A stretch of 64,000 nt of DNA from K23-9 sp049680365 (lineage in GTDB: Bacteria > Planctomycetota > Planctomycetia > Pirellulales > Pirellulaceae). Below are positions 53,187-61,961 of the stretch, one piece after another (positions within the stretch are counted from its first letter, which is position 1; every line of letters begins with the position of its first letter). A model generated the notes under the pieces. That model was not told the DNA's origin and did not search any database. It was given only the letters and a program-made list of their open reading frames with translations. Location: positions 1 through 64,000 of the forward strand of contig JBAUHQ010000107.1 in NCBI GenBank assembly GCA_049680365.1, in the 5' to 3' direction. Both the position numbers and the translations under genes were made by a program.

Positions 53187-53496
53187 GCCCGAGGCTTCTC
53201 CACAGAAGAGGTCAACGATATGCAATTGGGAATTGGCGATTGGATTAATAAATCGTCCGCCTTAAGATTATGGCGTTGGAGCCTAAAGAGCAATCATGCA
53301 GCCAAATTACCGCCGCCAAGGGCCCCGTTTGGGAGTTCAAGGCAAGCAATCACCCGGCGACATGCCCCAAACGTGGCAGTGGGTGCGCAAACACTGTTAA
53401 TTGCGTAAGATAATCTGCTTCTACAAATCGACTGCAACCCTTCACAGGACCCCATGCGGTCACGGCGATCACTACTCGAAATCTTTCAGAATCGAC
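53187..53496. other. 310-base divergent intergenic region
   Basis: This gap carries the divergent promoters of the TelA-like gene and the tail-anchored gene. I see no repeat family member, no hairpin of note and no protein-like frame in it. A GATAAT hexamer near 53408 could be a -10 box for the rightward gene, without a convincing -35. Confidence 0.4.
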
Positions 53497-53898
53497 ATGT
53501 CCAACGCATCCCAAGCACAAGCTCAGGCACCCGCGCCCGACCGAATTGAGTTGCCAGGCGAAAACCTAACACTTCAAGAAACGCTGCGAGTGATGGACGT
53601 CGCGCGCGAAATGCGACAACAGCGCGAGACGGCTGAAGAAATGTTTCGTCGCGATGACATCCGAAAGAACCTGCGTGACAAGCTGGTCCGAACGGCCCGC
53701 ATGTCAGGCGACGATGTAACCGAAGCCGAGATCGACGCTGCGATCAGTCAGTACATGCAAACGCTGCACACTTATGAAGACCCCGCTCCTGGGATGAGTA
53801 ATTTCATGGCACATTGCTGGATCTGGCGGGACCGGATCATGTTTGGTGCTGCATCGCTGGCGGTGGCAGCCGGCGGTCTTTGGTATCTGTTTGGTTGA
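53497..53898 (+). CDS. Small tail-anchored protein (possible DUF6384 member)
   Basis: A 133-residue protein from the ATG at 53497; the upstream extension to 53401 lacks protein character. A Gln/Ala-rich leader is followed by a helical, charged segment (LTLQETLRVMDVAREMRQQR and DDIRKNLRDKLV) and one C-terminal membrane helix (about 113-131, IMFGAASLAVAAGGLWYLFG). This pattern fits what I recall of DUF6384 proteins, but the match is not certain. It is followed after 59 bases by a 493-residue coiled-coil protein, probably its functional partner. Confidence 0.6.
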   Translation: MSNASQAQAQAPAPDRIELPGENLTLQETLRVMDVAREMRQQRETAEEMFRRDDIRKNLRDKLVRTARMSGDDVTEAEIDAAISQYMQTLHTYEDPAPGMSNFMAHCWIWRDRIMFGAASLAVAAGGLWYLFG

Positions 53899-53957
53899 GT
53901 TTCGTTTGCGTACGTTCGACGTCTTCAAGTTTTTTTTGCAGCTAGGTAAGTTTGACT

Positions 53958-55439
53958 ATGCCCATCTCCGGTCCCGTCGTTCACCAACAATTGATGGCTG
54001 GATATACCAATGCGCAAGCCGCATTGAAATCGGCTCGCGAATCAATCAGCGATACGAAGGAACAACGTGATCAATTGGACGATACGCGCGGCGAAGCCCT
54101 GGTGGATTTAGCCGAACACTATTTGCCAGAACTGACTCGCGACGCGATTCGCACCACTTGGGTAGAAATTCGTTCAACGGTCGCCCAAATCATCGAGCGA
54201 AAAGAAAGCCACTGTAGCCAGCTTCGTCAGTCGCTCGATCGATTGAATCTCAACCGTGATCAGGAAGAAAGCCGACTGGTCAGCATCACCGAGCGACGTG
54301 ACGCCGCATTGGATGTTCAACACAGCATTGCAGAGGAAGTCGAATCTGCCCTTCGCCAAGACCAAGAATTTGCGCAGTTGTCGGACCGCGCGGCGGTGGC
54401 CGAAGCCGCCTTGGAACGCGCCGAAGCGAACCTGAACGAGATCGAACAAGATGCGGCGAGTAAGCTACCTGCCTACGACAATAGCAAACTTTTTCGGTAC
54501 TTGTATGATCAAGGATTCGGTACACCGAAGTATCCCAAGCGAGGATTCACGCGGCGAATGGATCGCAGCATCGCTAAGCTGATCGACTTCAATAAAGCGA
54601 AACAAGGCTATGAGTTTTTAAAAACGACACCCGAACAGATGCGAAAAATCATTGCCACTGACCGGCAGTCCTTCGACACTGTCATGTTGGAGTTGGAACG
54701 CCGCCGAGACCAAGTTGCGTTGGAAAAAGGTCTGCTAGAAAAAATTCAATTAGTCGAACAACTGCAGGCTGAAAACAACGCCCAAGTACAACAGCTTGAT
54801 GAACTACGACAGAAGACGGAAACGACCGAACACGAATTGACTGACTTGGAAAACACACGCGGACCTTACTATCGCGAGGCGATCACTGTTTTTCGTGACA
54901 TGCTCGATCGTGCCGATACGCGTGATCTCGCACGCCGAGCACGTTCGACGGCAGAAATCACGGATGATCAAATCGTCGCGCAGCTTTCGGGTGTTCAATC
55001 GGATATCGAAAACTTGGATACTGCGGCCAAGCAACGTCGTGACGAAATTCGATTGCGTCAAGAATTCTTGGACGCCCTGGGCCGTATGATCCAACAGTTT
55101 CGCGCGTCGGAGTTCGATTCTTCTCGTTCGCAATTCGTTGGATCGTTAGATATCGTCGAAGAACTTCATCGCGGACGCGACGCCAGGGACGTGGACTATC
55201 TCTGGGACAAAATTCGTGAATCGCAGCGATGGGGCCCCACAGCAGTCGAACAATTAACGAAGGTGGCGACACATCCGCTGACTCAAATCCTGATCAACGC
55301 GATGGCGCATGCTGCCGGCGGGGCATTGGAAAATCATGCGCGTCGAGCAGGTCATCGGCGTTCCGGCGGACGCTCCTGGAGCGGTGGCTTCGGCAGTGGC
55401 TGGGACAGCAGCAGTGGCGATCATCGCCGAAGGCGCTAG
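53958..55439 (+). CDS. Long coiled-coil protein of unknown function
   Basis: This 493-residue protein is not recognised as an enzyme. Coiled coils cover about 20-165 and 240-310 (LNRDQEESRLVSITERRDAA; QLVEQLQAENNAQVQQLDEL). A compact segment around 170-215 (SKLFRYLYDQGFGTPKYPKR) lies between them, and the C terminus is Gly/Ser/Arg-rich (SGGRSWSGGFGSGWDSSSGD). It has no signal peptide. It lies downstream of the tail-anchored protein on the same strand, and the pair is divergent from the TelA-like gene. A membrane-associated scaffold is a reasonable guess. Confidence 0.7.
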   Translation: MPISGPVVHQQLMAGYTNAQAALKSARESISDTKEQRDQLDDTRGEALVDLAEHYLPELTRDAIRTTWVEIRSTVAQIIERKESHCSQLRQSLDRLNLNRDQEESRLVSITERRDAALDVQHSIAEEVESALRQDQEFAQLSDRAAVAEAALERAEANLNEIEQDAASKLPAYDNSKLFRYLYDQGFGTPKYPKRGFTRRMDRSIAKLIDFNKAKQGYEFLKTTPEQMRKIIATDRQSFDTVMLELERRRDQVALEKGLLEKIQLVEQLQAENNAQVQQLDELRQKTETTEHELTDLENTRGPYYREAITVFRDMLDRADTRDLARRARSTAEITDDQIVAQLSGVQSDIENLDTAAKQRRDEIRLRQEFLDALGRMIQQFRASEFDSSRSQFVGSLDIVEELHRGRDARDVDYLWDKIRESQRWGPTAVEQLTKVATHPLTQILINAMAHAAGGALENHARRAGHRRSGGRSWSGGFGSGWDSSSGDHRRRR

Positions 55440-55457
55440 ATTTAACCTTGCAATTCG

Positions 55458-57314
55458 TTAGTTTGACTTTGGCAACTTGCTTTCGATTGCCACCGTGAAA
55501 TAGGGATGACGAATCCAGTGCGGTTCAATATCTAGTCGCCAGCACGCTTGTTCGACCGCTGGGAGATCATCAGCAATGCTTGGCAAGCTTCCCAGTGGAG
55601 CAATCTGGTACGCGACATTGGGCAGCGATATGAACCGTGTCACAGCGGCCTCCAAGTGCAATTGGCGAATCACTCCGCCAACTTCCAAAAAATCTTGCAT
55701 CTGTGCTGAAGATATTGCATTGGCGGCATCGATATTGAGCGGTCGATGATCACTATTGACCAACAAGCAAACTTTCAAGTCTTCCATTTCTCGCTCGACC
55801 GGCATGCCGATCGCGACGTTGGAATAATGAACTCCGTGATGCCGTACCAGCGCGGTCAAACTTCCTTCGTACAATCGAAGTGTGTCTTGTTCAGAAACTC
55901 GGCGACCGACGATAAATTCTGACGCGTCAGCAACCTTCCAGCTCGCACCTGTAGCAAAAGTGGGTGTTACCAATTTCCGCTTTCGAGAACTTGGCGAACC
56001 GTACATTTTGGGCTTATTCGATTCGGTTACTTGAAAATCTTGCGTAATGGTCCAAGTCGCATCGCGGTAATTTTCGCCAAGCTGCTTGGCGTGTTTTCGC
56101 GCAAACCTGGATCGCCAAATCAAAGGTTGTTCGATCGCGAGTCCATAAGCGGCAATCTGCTCGGGCAGTCCGCTACTCTTGGCAGCCAGTCGCTGAAGCG
56201 CTGGTTCGCAATCTTTGCTTATGCCTGATCCCCTGGTTCGGCGATCAATAAAGCTCAGTTCACCTAACAGATCACTATATAGTTTTGGGATTTTTTCAGC
56301 GGGCGTCGAGACTGCGGCAGCATCGATCACAGCGATGATGGCGTCTTTTGCAGTCGACTCCAATTGAGCGACTCGATTCATCGAACTCTCATAAGACTTC
56401 GATGGCGGTGAGGGAGAAAATGCCCATTCGATGGCTGCAAATCGAATCAATGCCGCTGACGCGTTGCCCCATTGCTTCGCGAGGTGGCGAATGGCTCCAG
56501 GCGCGGCAACTTCTTCGGAATCTTCGAGTTTTGTTTTACCACTGGCTGCGATTTCAGTTTGCACACGACGTGCTTCGGTCGCAAAACCAGCGACCTTTTG
56601 CAATTCCTTTGCCGCTACTTGCTTCGCTTGATCAAAGTACTGTTTACGACGAATCGGCGTCAGCATTGAGTCCAATTCACTCATCGTCGCAAAAAATTTC
56701 TTTGTATACGGACCATGCTGCGTCGGGGTCAATATGCGACATAGCTCGTGAAGCTCACGCCCAATGTTCTCCAGCCGCTTCTCCGATTGCTCCAATTGAT
56801 TGCTCTTGATCGCTGCTGCGATCTTATCAAGCTCTTTGTCTTTTCCCGGATTAAGGCGTTTGAGTTGCGCTAGATTTTTCTGAACCTGCGCAGAACCTTG
56901 TGTTGACCCTCGATAGCGGAACATCAGCTTCGCGTTCTCGATGTCTAGCATGAGTAGCAGCGAATTCATCTCAACAGCCACAGGCTCGCCCATCAATGCC
57001 AATCGCTTTGCATCCCGCCTTGTTATGTAGAAATCACCAGCAGCGGTCTCAAGTTGCTTGTACGGCAAACGCCCCGAGTTTTCTTGCTCGTTCAACTTGG
57101 CAGTCAGCTCCTCATACTTGACGTACATCGCTTGGATCTCTTCTGCTAGCGCGTTGGCTTCTGGAATTGTTCCATGTGTTGCGAGCGCACGATCAGGCCT
57201 CGAAGTACTAGGATTCGCGTTGGCGAAATCCGGAGCAACCATCGGAACAAGAACTAACAGCAGCAGGATTGGGCGTACAGAAACGGTCATTAAGCAGCCT
57301 TGTAAACGATTCAC
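55458..57314 (-). CDS. Secreted protein of unknown function
   Basis: This 618-residue protein is not recognised. A signal peptide is present with either start: GTG at 57314, overlapping the upstream stop, or ATG at 57290 (MTVSVRPILLLLVLVPMVAP). Residues about 40-250 are helical and charged. The C-terminal part has a mixed domain with GSLTALVRHHGVHYSNVAIG and QIAPLGSLPSIADDLP. It ends 18 bases from the convergent coiled-coil gene and follows the lipoprotein gene in an overlapping arrangement (GTGA), so the two are likely a functional pair in the envelope. Confidence 0.65.
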   Translation of the reverse strand: MNRLQGCLMTVSVRPILLLLVLVPMVAPDFANANPSTSRPDRALATHGTIPEANALAEEIQAMYVKYEELTAKLNEQENSGRLPYKQLETAAGDFYITRRDAKRLALMGEPVAVEMNSLLLMLDIENAKLMFRYRGSTQGSAQVQKNLAQLKRLNPGKDKELDKIAAAIKSNQLEQSEKRLENIGRELHELCRILTPTQHGPYTKKFFATMSELDSMLTPIRRKQYFDQAKQVAAKELQKVAGFATEARRVQTEIAASGKTKLEDSEEVAAPGAIRHLAKQWGNASAALIRFAAIEWAFSPSPPSKSYESSMNRVAQLESTAKDAIIAVIDAAAVSTPAEKIPKLYSDLLGELSFIDRRTRGSGISKDCEPALQRLAAKSSGLPEQIAAYGLAIEQPLIWRSRFARKHAKQLGENYRDATWTITQDFQVTESNKPKMYGSPSSRKRKLVTPTFATGASWKVADASEFIVGRRVSEQDTLRLYEGSLTALVRHHGVHYSNVAIGMPVEREMEDLKVCLLVNSDHRPLNIDAANAISSAQMQDFLEVGGVIRQLHLEAAVTRFISLPNVAYQIAPLGSLPSIADDLPAVEQACWRLDIEPHWIRHPYFTVAIESKLPKSN

Positions 57315-57958
57315 TGCTGGCCTCCTTGAACGATAGCCATCACATCACCTCCGTTGAAGCTGATTGTCTTGTGATCCGAACTCATCAACGAACCGCTCCC
57401 AATACTAGCCATCAATATATTGTTCTTTTTGTCCATCTGACCAAACGTCACTTGGACTGAAGCTCCTGCCGTCGTCATCAGGATCTCGCCACCGTTACTT
57501 TGCTGAAAGTACAAATCACACGGAACAGTCTGGCCAACCAATTCCGAGGCGTTTTTGGACGTCGTTTGTCCATGCAACAAAATGCAAGGATATTTGTTCG
57601 GGCCCGACTTCGCGTCGTAGGAAGTCACTTGAACCACATTGGCTCGTCCATCGCCAACTGTGAGTATCTCCAATTTGCCGGCATTCATTTCGACGGGTGG
57701 CTCCAGCTTCAACGCGATACTACCGCTGGAAGGCAATTGCTTCTCAACCGTTTCAACAGCCCCTTGGATGTACTCCTGGGATTGCACGGCAAAATCTTGC
57801 GTCGACTGTTGGACGGACGTTGCCATCTTTTTCATTTCATCCTTGGAGCAGCCTCCAACCAGGCCCAGGGACGCAATGCAAAAGCACAACATCCATGCAA
57901 CCAACCTTCGATGGTATTTGGTGTGACGATTCCGATCCGATTTCGCTGTTCGACTCAT
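57311..57958 (-). CDS. Probable lipoprotein of unknown function
   Basis: This 215-residue protein has an N-terminal basic region and hydrophobic segment followed by a lipobox LVGGC near residue 37, so it is probably a membrane-anchored lipoprotein. An amphipathic helix (about 40-70) is followed by a beta-rich domain with ILTVGDGRANVVQVTSYDAK and GQTVPCDLYFQQSNGGEILM. The family is not recognised. It is upstream of and overlaps the secreted 618-residue protein gene by four bases. Confidence 0.7.
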   Translation of the reverse strand: MSRTAKSDRNRHTKYHRRLVAWMLCFCIASLGLVGGCSKDEMKKMATSVQQSTQDFAVQSQEYIQGAVETVEKQLPSSGSIALKLEPPVEMNAGKLEILTVGDGRANVVQVTSYDAKSGPNKYPCILLHGQTTSKNASELVGQTVPCDLYFQQSNGGEILMTTAGASVQVTFGQMDKKNNILMASIGSGSLMSSDHKTISFNGGDVMAIVQGGQQ

Positions 57959-58167
57959 GGATAATTTCGATTTAATTTCTCAATGCAATGTTCACCCAAG
58001 CAATGCTCTGGGCAGGACCTAGCTGTTCGCGAGTGAATCATCCTTCGCTCGAGCCCTACCTTGATCCTGTCCCGTTAGGTCTCAAGGGTCAACTTTTCTT
58101 GTGACAATAAAGAATAATTGGTCGCAATAACACTGTAATATGCCAACATTACCGCTGCTGGGACAAG

Positions 58168-59478
58168 CTACGCTGGCGACTTGGTTCTTGCGGCGTAGTC
58201 CTGGACAGGTGGCGTCGCCCACCAAGCCAACACTGACAACACCAACATCAAAGCGAAAAACAAGCCAATTGCTGGGTCAAACACGTCGTAGTAATCTCGC
58301 ATCACCCCCATGATCAAGGGGCCGCAACCACTACCGGCAACGGTCAGGCAAAGCACCGCACCGCGAATACTGCCAAGATGCTGGCGGCCGTAGTACCGCA
58401 CCCAAACGACTGCACCTACAGCGAGTGAAAGACCTTGGCCGGCACCAAAGAAAGCCGCGAAGGTGTGCATCTGCCAAGGACTATTTCCTTGCCAAGCGAA
58501 CCCCAACCCAATTGCCAGCATCAATGTTCCGACGCTCAACATCCGATTCAGTGGGAGCCAGTCTGCCAGCACGCCGCCAATCAGTTGCATCGCTAACATC
58601 GATAGACCGAGCGTTTTGAAGAGATCGGCAGCGACTCCGTCAGGCAAACCACGATCGTCGCACAGTGTGAATAGATAAAACACGACGCCAGTCCCGGTGA
58701 GAGCCCAAAAACACTGCACCCATCCCAAAATATGAATGCTGGGGTGGTGGATCGCCTGACGAAGACTCCACGACACCTCAGGCTTCTGCGCCACCCTCGT
58801 CATGTGACTTTGATTGGGCCACGCACTGCTGGGCTTGTTGATCGACAAGCCATCGACGTTCTGGCCGACTTCCTCGGGACGATTGCGAAACAACAAAACC
58901 ATCACGGGCAACAACAACGCCGCAACGATGATCGCAAGTCCTTGATAAGTCTGCCTCCAACCATAACCGTCAATTGCCATTTCCAACCACTCGGGAACCC
59001 AAGCGAACGCGATTGCACCACCAATGCTCATCGCAGCTGACACTCGTCCAATCCGACTGCGGTACCACATCGCGATAGCGTTGCTACCCAGCAATGACAG
59101 CGAACCTTGCCCCAAAAATCGCAATAGAAAGAACACGAACAATAAACTGGCAAAACCGTTAACTCGCGAAGCCATCGCGCAAGTCAGCGACAGTGCCACC
59201 GCGACTATGATTGTGACTTTGCGAATACCCCACCGGTCAGACAATGGACCGATAAAGGAAAGCGGCAACGCTGCCAACATCGTCCCCAGCATGTAAGCCA
59301 ACGACAAACGACTGTCACTAAGCTTCAATGATTCTCGCAGCGACGGAGTGAACGCGCTGACCGCAAACGTTTGGCCTGGACTGGTGCAAACCTGCATCAT
59401 CATCGCAATCGGGATGATCACGAAGCCATAAAAAAATGGCAATCGATCCGCCAAACGATTGGAAAACCAATTGATCAA
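58168..59478 (-). CDS. MFS transporter
   Basis: A 436-residue, 12-helix major facilitator protein. I place the start at TTG 59478, which overlaps the upstream stop (TTGA at 59475-59478). The longer open frame back to 59589 would run over the methyltransferase gene and adds only hydrophilic residues. The conserved loop after helix 2 is GPLSDRWGIRKVT (family signature). GAGQGLSLAVGAVVWVRYYG and RYADrug-like features are absent, so the substrate cannot be told; the OFA/oxalate-formate-like branch is possible. It is coupled to the RNA methyltransferase gene. Confidence 0.8.
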   Translation of the reverse strand: MINWFSNRLADRLPFFYGFVIIPIAMMMQVCTSPGQTFAVSAFTPSLRESLKLSDSRLSLAYMLGTMLAALPLSFIGPLSDRWGIRKVTIIVAVALSLTCAMASRVNGFASLLFVFFLLRFLGQGSLSLLGSNAIAMWYRSRIGRVSAAMSIGGAIAFAWVPEWLEMAIDGYGWRQTYQGLAIIVAALLLPVMVLLFRNRPEEVGQNVDGLSINKPSSAWPNQSHMTRVAQKPEVSWSLRQAIHHPSIHILGWVQCFWALTGTGVVFYLFTLCDDRGLPDGVAADLFKTLGLSMLAMQLIGGVLADWLPLNRMLSVGTLMLAIGLGFAWQGNSPWQMHTFAAFFGAGQGLSLAVGAVVWVRYYGRQHLGSIRGAVLCLTVAGSGCGPLIMGVMRDYYDVFDPAIGLFFALMLVLSVLAWWATPPVQDYAARTKSPA

Positions 59479-60860
59479 TGATCCAATGTCCCGTTGAATC
59501 GCGCGGCAGCGGGCAATTGGTTCTTGCCAACGCCGTTGCTGGCCTTGATCCAACCAAGTGGCCGCTGCTGGTAACGGACAACATGCCATCCGTTACTAGG
59601 ACATCCGATCGTGTCTCCAGACAAAAACTGCGAGGCAGTTGTTCCATTTACTTCGACCGACTGCTTGCCTACATAACCGGCTGCCCGACGCATCGCGCCA
59701 GCATGTGCGGGTTTCCAAGTTTGCCCGGTTCGATGTGCCAGTTCAGGCCCATCAACCGAAATGTCTTCCACCCAAGTTGGCACATCGCTCGGCCAGCCAT
59801 AGATCACCGAATCGGTCAATTTCAACCGCTGAATTTTGGCAATGCCATCGTACCAATCGCCCCACGGAACACTGGCCAAGACTCTGGCGTCGTCCTTGTC
59901 GCGATCCTTTTTCTTTTTTCGCTTGACGCGTTTTTCTCTACCGATTTCCGGTTCACCACCGCCCAAGGGCGCAACCATCGACGCTGCAAAACTACCTGCA
60001 CAATCATGTCGATGCGGCCACAACCGATAGGTGCCTTCACCTGATGCGTACTGAGACAACCGCTCAATCGGATCAGGCCTAGCAAGATCACAGGCAATCA
60101 GCCGATCCATCTGAGACTCATTTTCCGCACGAGCGAACGTGCAAGTGCTATAGATCAAACGGCCACCCGGACGTAGTAGTTCCACAGCGGCGTCAAGAAT
60201 GCGTTCTTGACGCGCGGCGCTATGTTGAATTTGTTTTTCTGACATGGCAGCGACAGTTTGTTTGCCGCGTCCCATCAAGGCCTGACCGCTACAGGGTGCG
60301 TCCACTACAACCAAGTCAAACTGCCCAGCAAGCGTCGCTGCAAGTCGCTCGGGATCTTGGCAAGAAATCGCGTAGCGATCCGAACCGACGCGGGCCAAGT
60401 TGAAGGCCAACGGTGCCAGCCGAGAACGTATGGGTTCGTTGGCCAGCAGGAATCCGGTCTCGCCAATTGCTTCTAACAACCCGCTTGCTTTGCCGCCTGG
60501 TGCCGCACAAAGATCGCAGACTGTCATGCCAGCAAGCTGAACTTGATCGGCGCCACATGCAGCCAAGGCCAACAACGACCCCGCGTCTTGCAGGTAGTAG
60601 TCGCCAGCAGCATAAGCAAGATGCCGAGACGGTCGATCATCATGATGGGTCAGCCGCCGCCCTAGCGAATACCAATCGACTCGCTCCGTTGCAAACGGCA
60701 AATCAACGTCAACCAAATCGCGACGAATTCGCATCACGCTGACATGACGTTGCTGTAGCGAAGAAACAAAATCGCTCAGCTCGTCACTAGGCAGCTCAAT
60801 GCCACCAAGTGCGTCGATCGCTGCTTGTGGCGAAAGCAATTCGTCATCCGACGTTTTCAT
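59475..60860 (-). CDS. NOL1/NOP2/Sun-family RNA m5C methyltransferase (RsmB/RsmF-like)
   Basis: A 461-residue protein from the ATG at 60860, whose bases overlap the upstream stop (ATGA). The SAM-binding motif is CAAPGGK (118-124), and two catalytic cysteines lie in DAPCSG (Cys190) and STCTF (Cys240), the hallmark of m5C RNA methyltransferases. The C-terminal 150 residues contain a highly charged linker (KRVKRKKKKDRDKDDARV) and a PUA-like region of RsmF type. It probably modifies 16S rRNA. It is translationally coupled to the small membrane protein upstream and the MFS gene downstream. Confidence 0.9.
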   Translation of the reverse strand: MKTSDDELLSPQAAIDALGGIELPSDELSDFVSSLQQRHVSVMRIRRDLVDVDLPFATERVDWYSLGRRLTHHDDRPSRHLAYAAGDYYLQDAGSLLALAACGADQVQLAGMTVCDLCAAPGGKASGLLEAIGETGFLLANEPIRSRLAPLAFNLARVGSDRYAISCQDPERLAATLAGQFDLVVVDAPCSGQALMGRGKQTVAAMSEKQIQHSAARQERILDAAVELLRPGGRLIYSTCTFARAENESQMDRLIACDLARPDPIERLSQYASGEGTYRLWPHRHDCAGSFAASMVAPLGGGEPEIGREKRVKRKKKKDRDKDDARVLASVPWGDWYDGIAKIQRLKLTDSVIYGWPSDVPTWVEDISVDGPELAHRTGQTWKPAHAGAMRRAAGYVGKQSVEVNGTTASQFLSGDTIGCPSNGWHVVRYQQRPLGWIKASNGVGKNQLPAAARFNGTLDH

Positions 60861-61165
60861 TTGCGTCGTTCTAGCCAACGCAGAATGGACATGCCCGTTG
60901 AAAGAACACCGGCAAGCAACAATGGCGAAACAAACGTAAACATGATGAAGACTTTGTGTGCCGCTCGCCCGACGTCTTCTTTAGCACCGGCTGACTTGCC
61001 GCGCAGTAACACGCTGATCTCTTCTTGAATCAGAGGAACGCGTGACGCGTAGAAGAGCCCGGCGGACATGATCGCAAACACCACCATCAACAGCAGCATA
61101 AAACCGATGCTGATTTGGAAGCGTGCCCGTGGCGGCTGCCGCTGTTGGTCCGGAATTTGGTTCAC
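60857..61165 (-). CDS. Small two-helix membrane protein
   Basis: This 102-residue protein starts with GTG at 61165. A proline/arginine-rich leader is followed by two membrane helices (about 20-42, FMLLLMVVFAIMSAGLFYAS; and 70-95, FIMFTFVSPLLLAGVLSTGM) with a charged loop between, and a basic tail. The family is not recognised, although small proteins of this layout are common in planctomycetes. It is the first gene of a leftward set overlapping the RNA methyltransferase gene. Confidence 0.65.
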   Translation of the reverse strand: MNQIPDQQRQPPRARFQISIGFMLLLMVVFAIMSAGLFYASRVPLIQEEISVLLRGKSAGAKEDVGRAAHKVFIMFTFVSPLLLAGVLSTGMSILRWLERRK

Positions 61166-61239
61166 AGATTCTCGACTGGGTACATGAGATGGAAGCTGGT
61201 AGAGCCTACTGCCTCATGCGTCATGGGTGAAGGGATTCT

Positions 61240-61830
61240 CTAGAAAATCCCTTCTCCAAATCCATCGTTTTCCTCTTCCGCATAATCCGCTGACGACCTT
61301 TCTCGCTCGTCATTGTCCAAAAACTTCGGTCTGGACGCGTTCCCGGAATCAGATCTTGGCGTTGCTGGGTCAATATAGACTTCGCTGCCAGTCGACTTTT
61401 CTCGGGCAATTTCAGCTTGGTCAAAATCATCGTCGTAGCGTGACCGGTATCCCGGCTCGGCCGCGCGACTCAGTTCCGCCTCGAATTCTTCAATCACCGC
61501 GTTTTGAATCATCTCCCGACATTCGCTATTAATCGGGTGTGCCACGTCGGCGTACAACTTTTGGGGCGAATCGTACTCACCACCCGATTCAAATTGCAGC
61601 TTGATGCCACAGTTATTGCAGTAGCCAGCTCGCAAGTGATTCTTGTGGTGACAGCGCTGGCAGTGGCCCGATAGTTTTCGGCTGGGCATGGCGACGAAGG
61701 GACCGCTGGTGCCGTCGATGATTTTCAGGTCGCGCACCACGAAACTACCGTCGATCGTGATCGAGCAAAAAGCCCGCAGCCGATCTTCGGACGACTCCAT
61801 AAGCTTGATGCGTATTTCTGTGATTTCCAT
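61240..61830 (-). CDS. SpoVG-family protein with an inserted zinc ribbon
   Basis: A 196-residue protein from the ATG at 61830, preceded by AGGGAG at good distance. Residues 1-50 (MEITEIRIKL onward, then VVRDLKIIDGTSGPFVAMPS) are the SpoVG core, and DVAHPINSECREMIQNAVIE at about 95-114 is its second half. Between them sits an insert with C-x2-C-x10-C-x2-C (Cys57, 60, 71, 74), a zinc-ribbon pattern not found in ordinary SpoVG of about 90-100 residues. An acidic, disordered tail follows. SpoVG proteins bind nucleic acid and regulate gene expression. It neighbours ispE, as spoVG does in many Gram-positive bacteria. Confidence 0.88.
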   Translation of the reverse strand: MEITEIRIKLMESSEDRLRAFCSITIDGSFVVRDLKIIDGTSGPFVAMPSRKLSGHCQRCHHKNHLRAGYCNNCGIKLQFESGGEYDSPQKLYADVAHPINSECREMIQNAVIEEFEAELSRAAEPGYRSRYDDDFDQAEIAREKSTGSEVYIDPATPRSDSGNASRPKFLDNDERERSSADYAEEENDGFGEGIF

Positions 61831-61961
61831 TGTCCGACTCTCCCTGACCGGCGAACTACTTTCACTGCGGGCGTCATCCACGGCATCGTTGTCGTCCACC
61901 AACCCGGCGAACGTTTGACTAGGTCGTTACTTTTCAATCCAGCCAAACCAACGGCAACGGA

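Noticed and set aside
55185..55200. Partial match to the CGCCAGGGAC repeat core
   Set aside because: It lies inside the coiled-coil gene, covers only ten bases and lacks the rest of the arm, so it is a chance match.
59479..59589. Longer MFS start upstream of the TTG
   Set aside because: It overlaps the methyltransferase coding end and adds a hydrophilic stretch unlike MFS N termini; the TTGA overlap is more natural.
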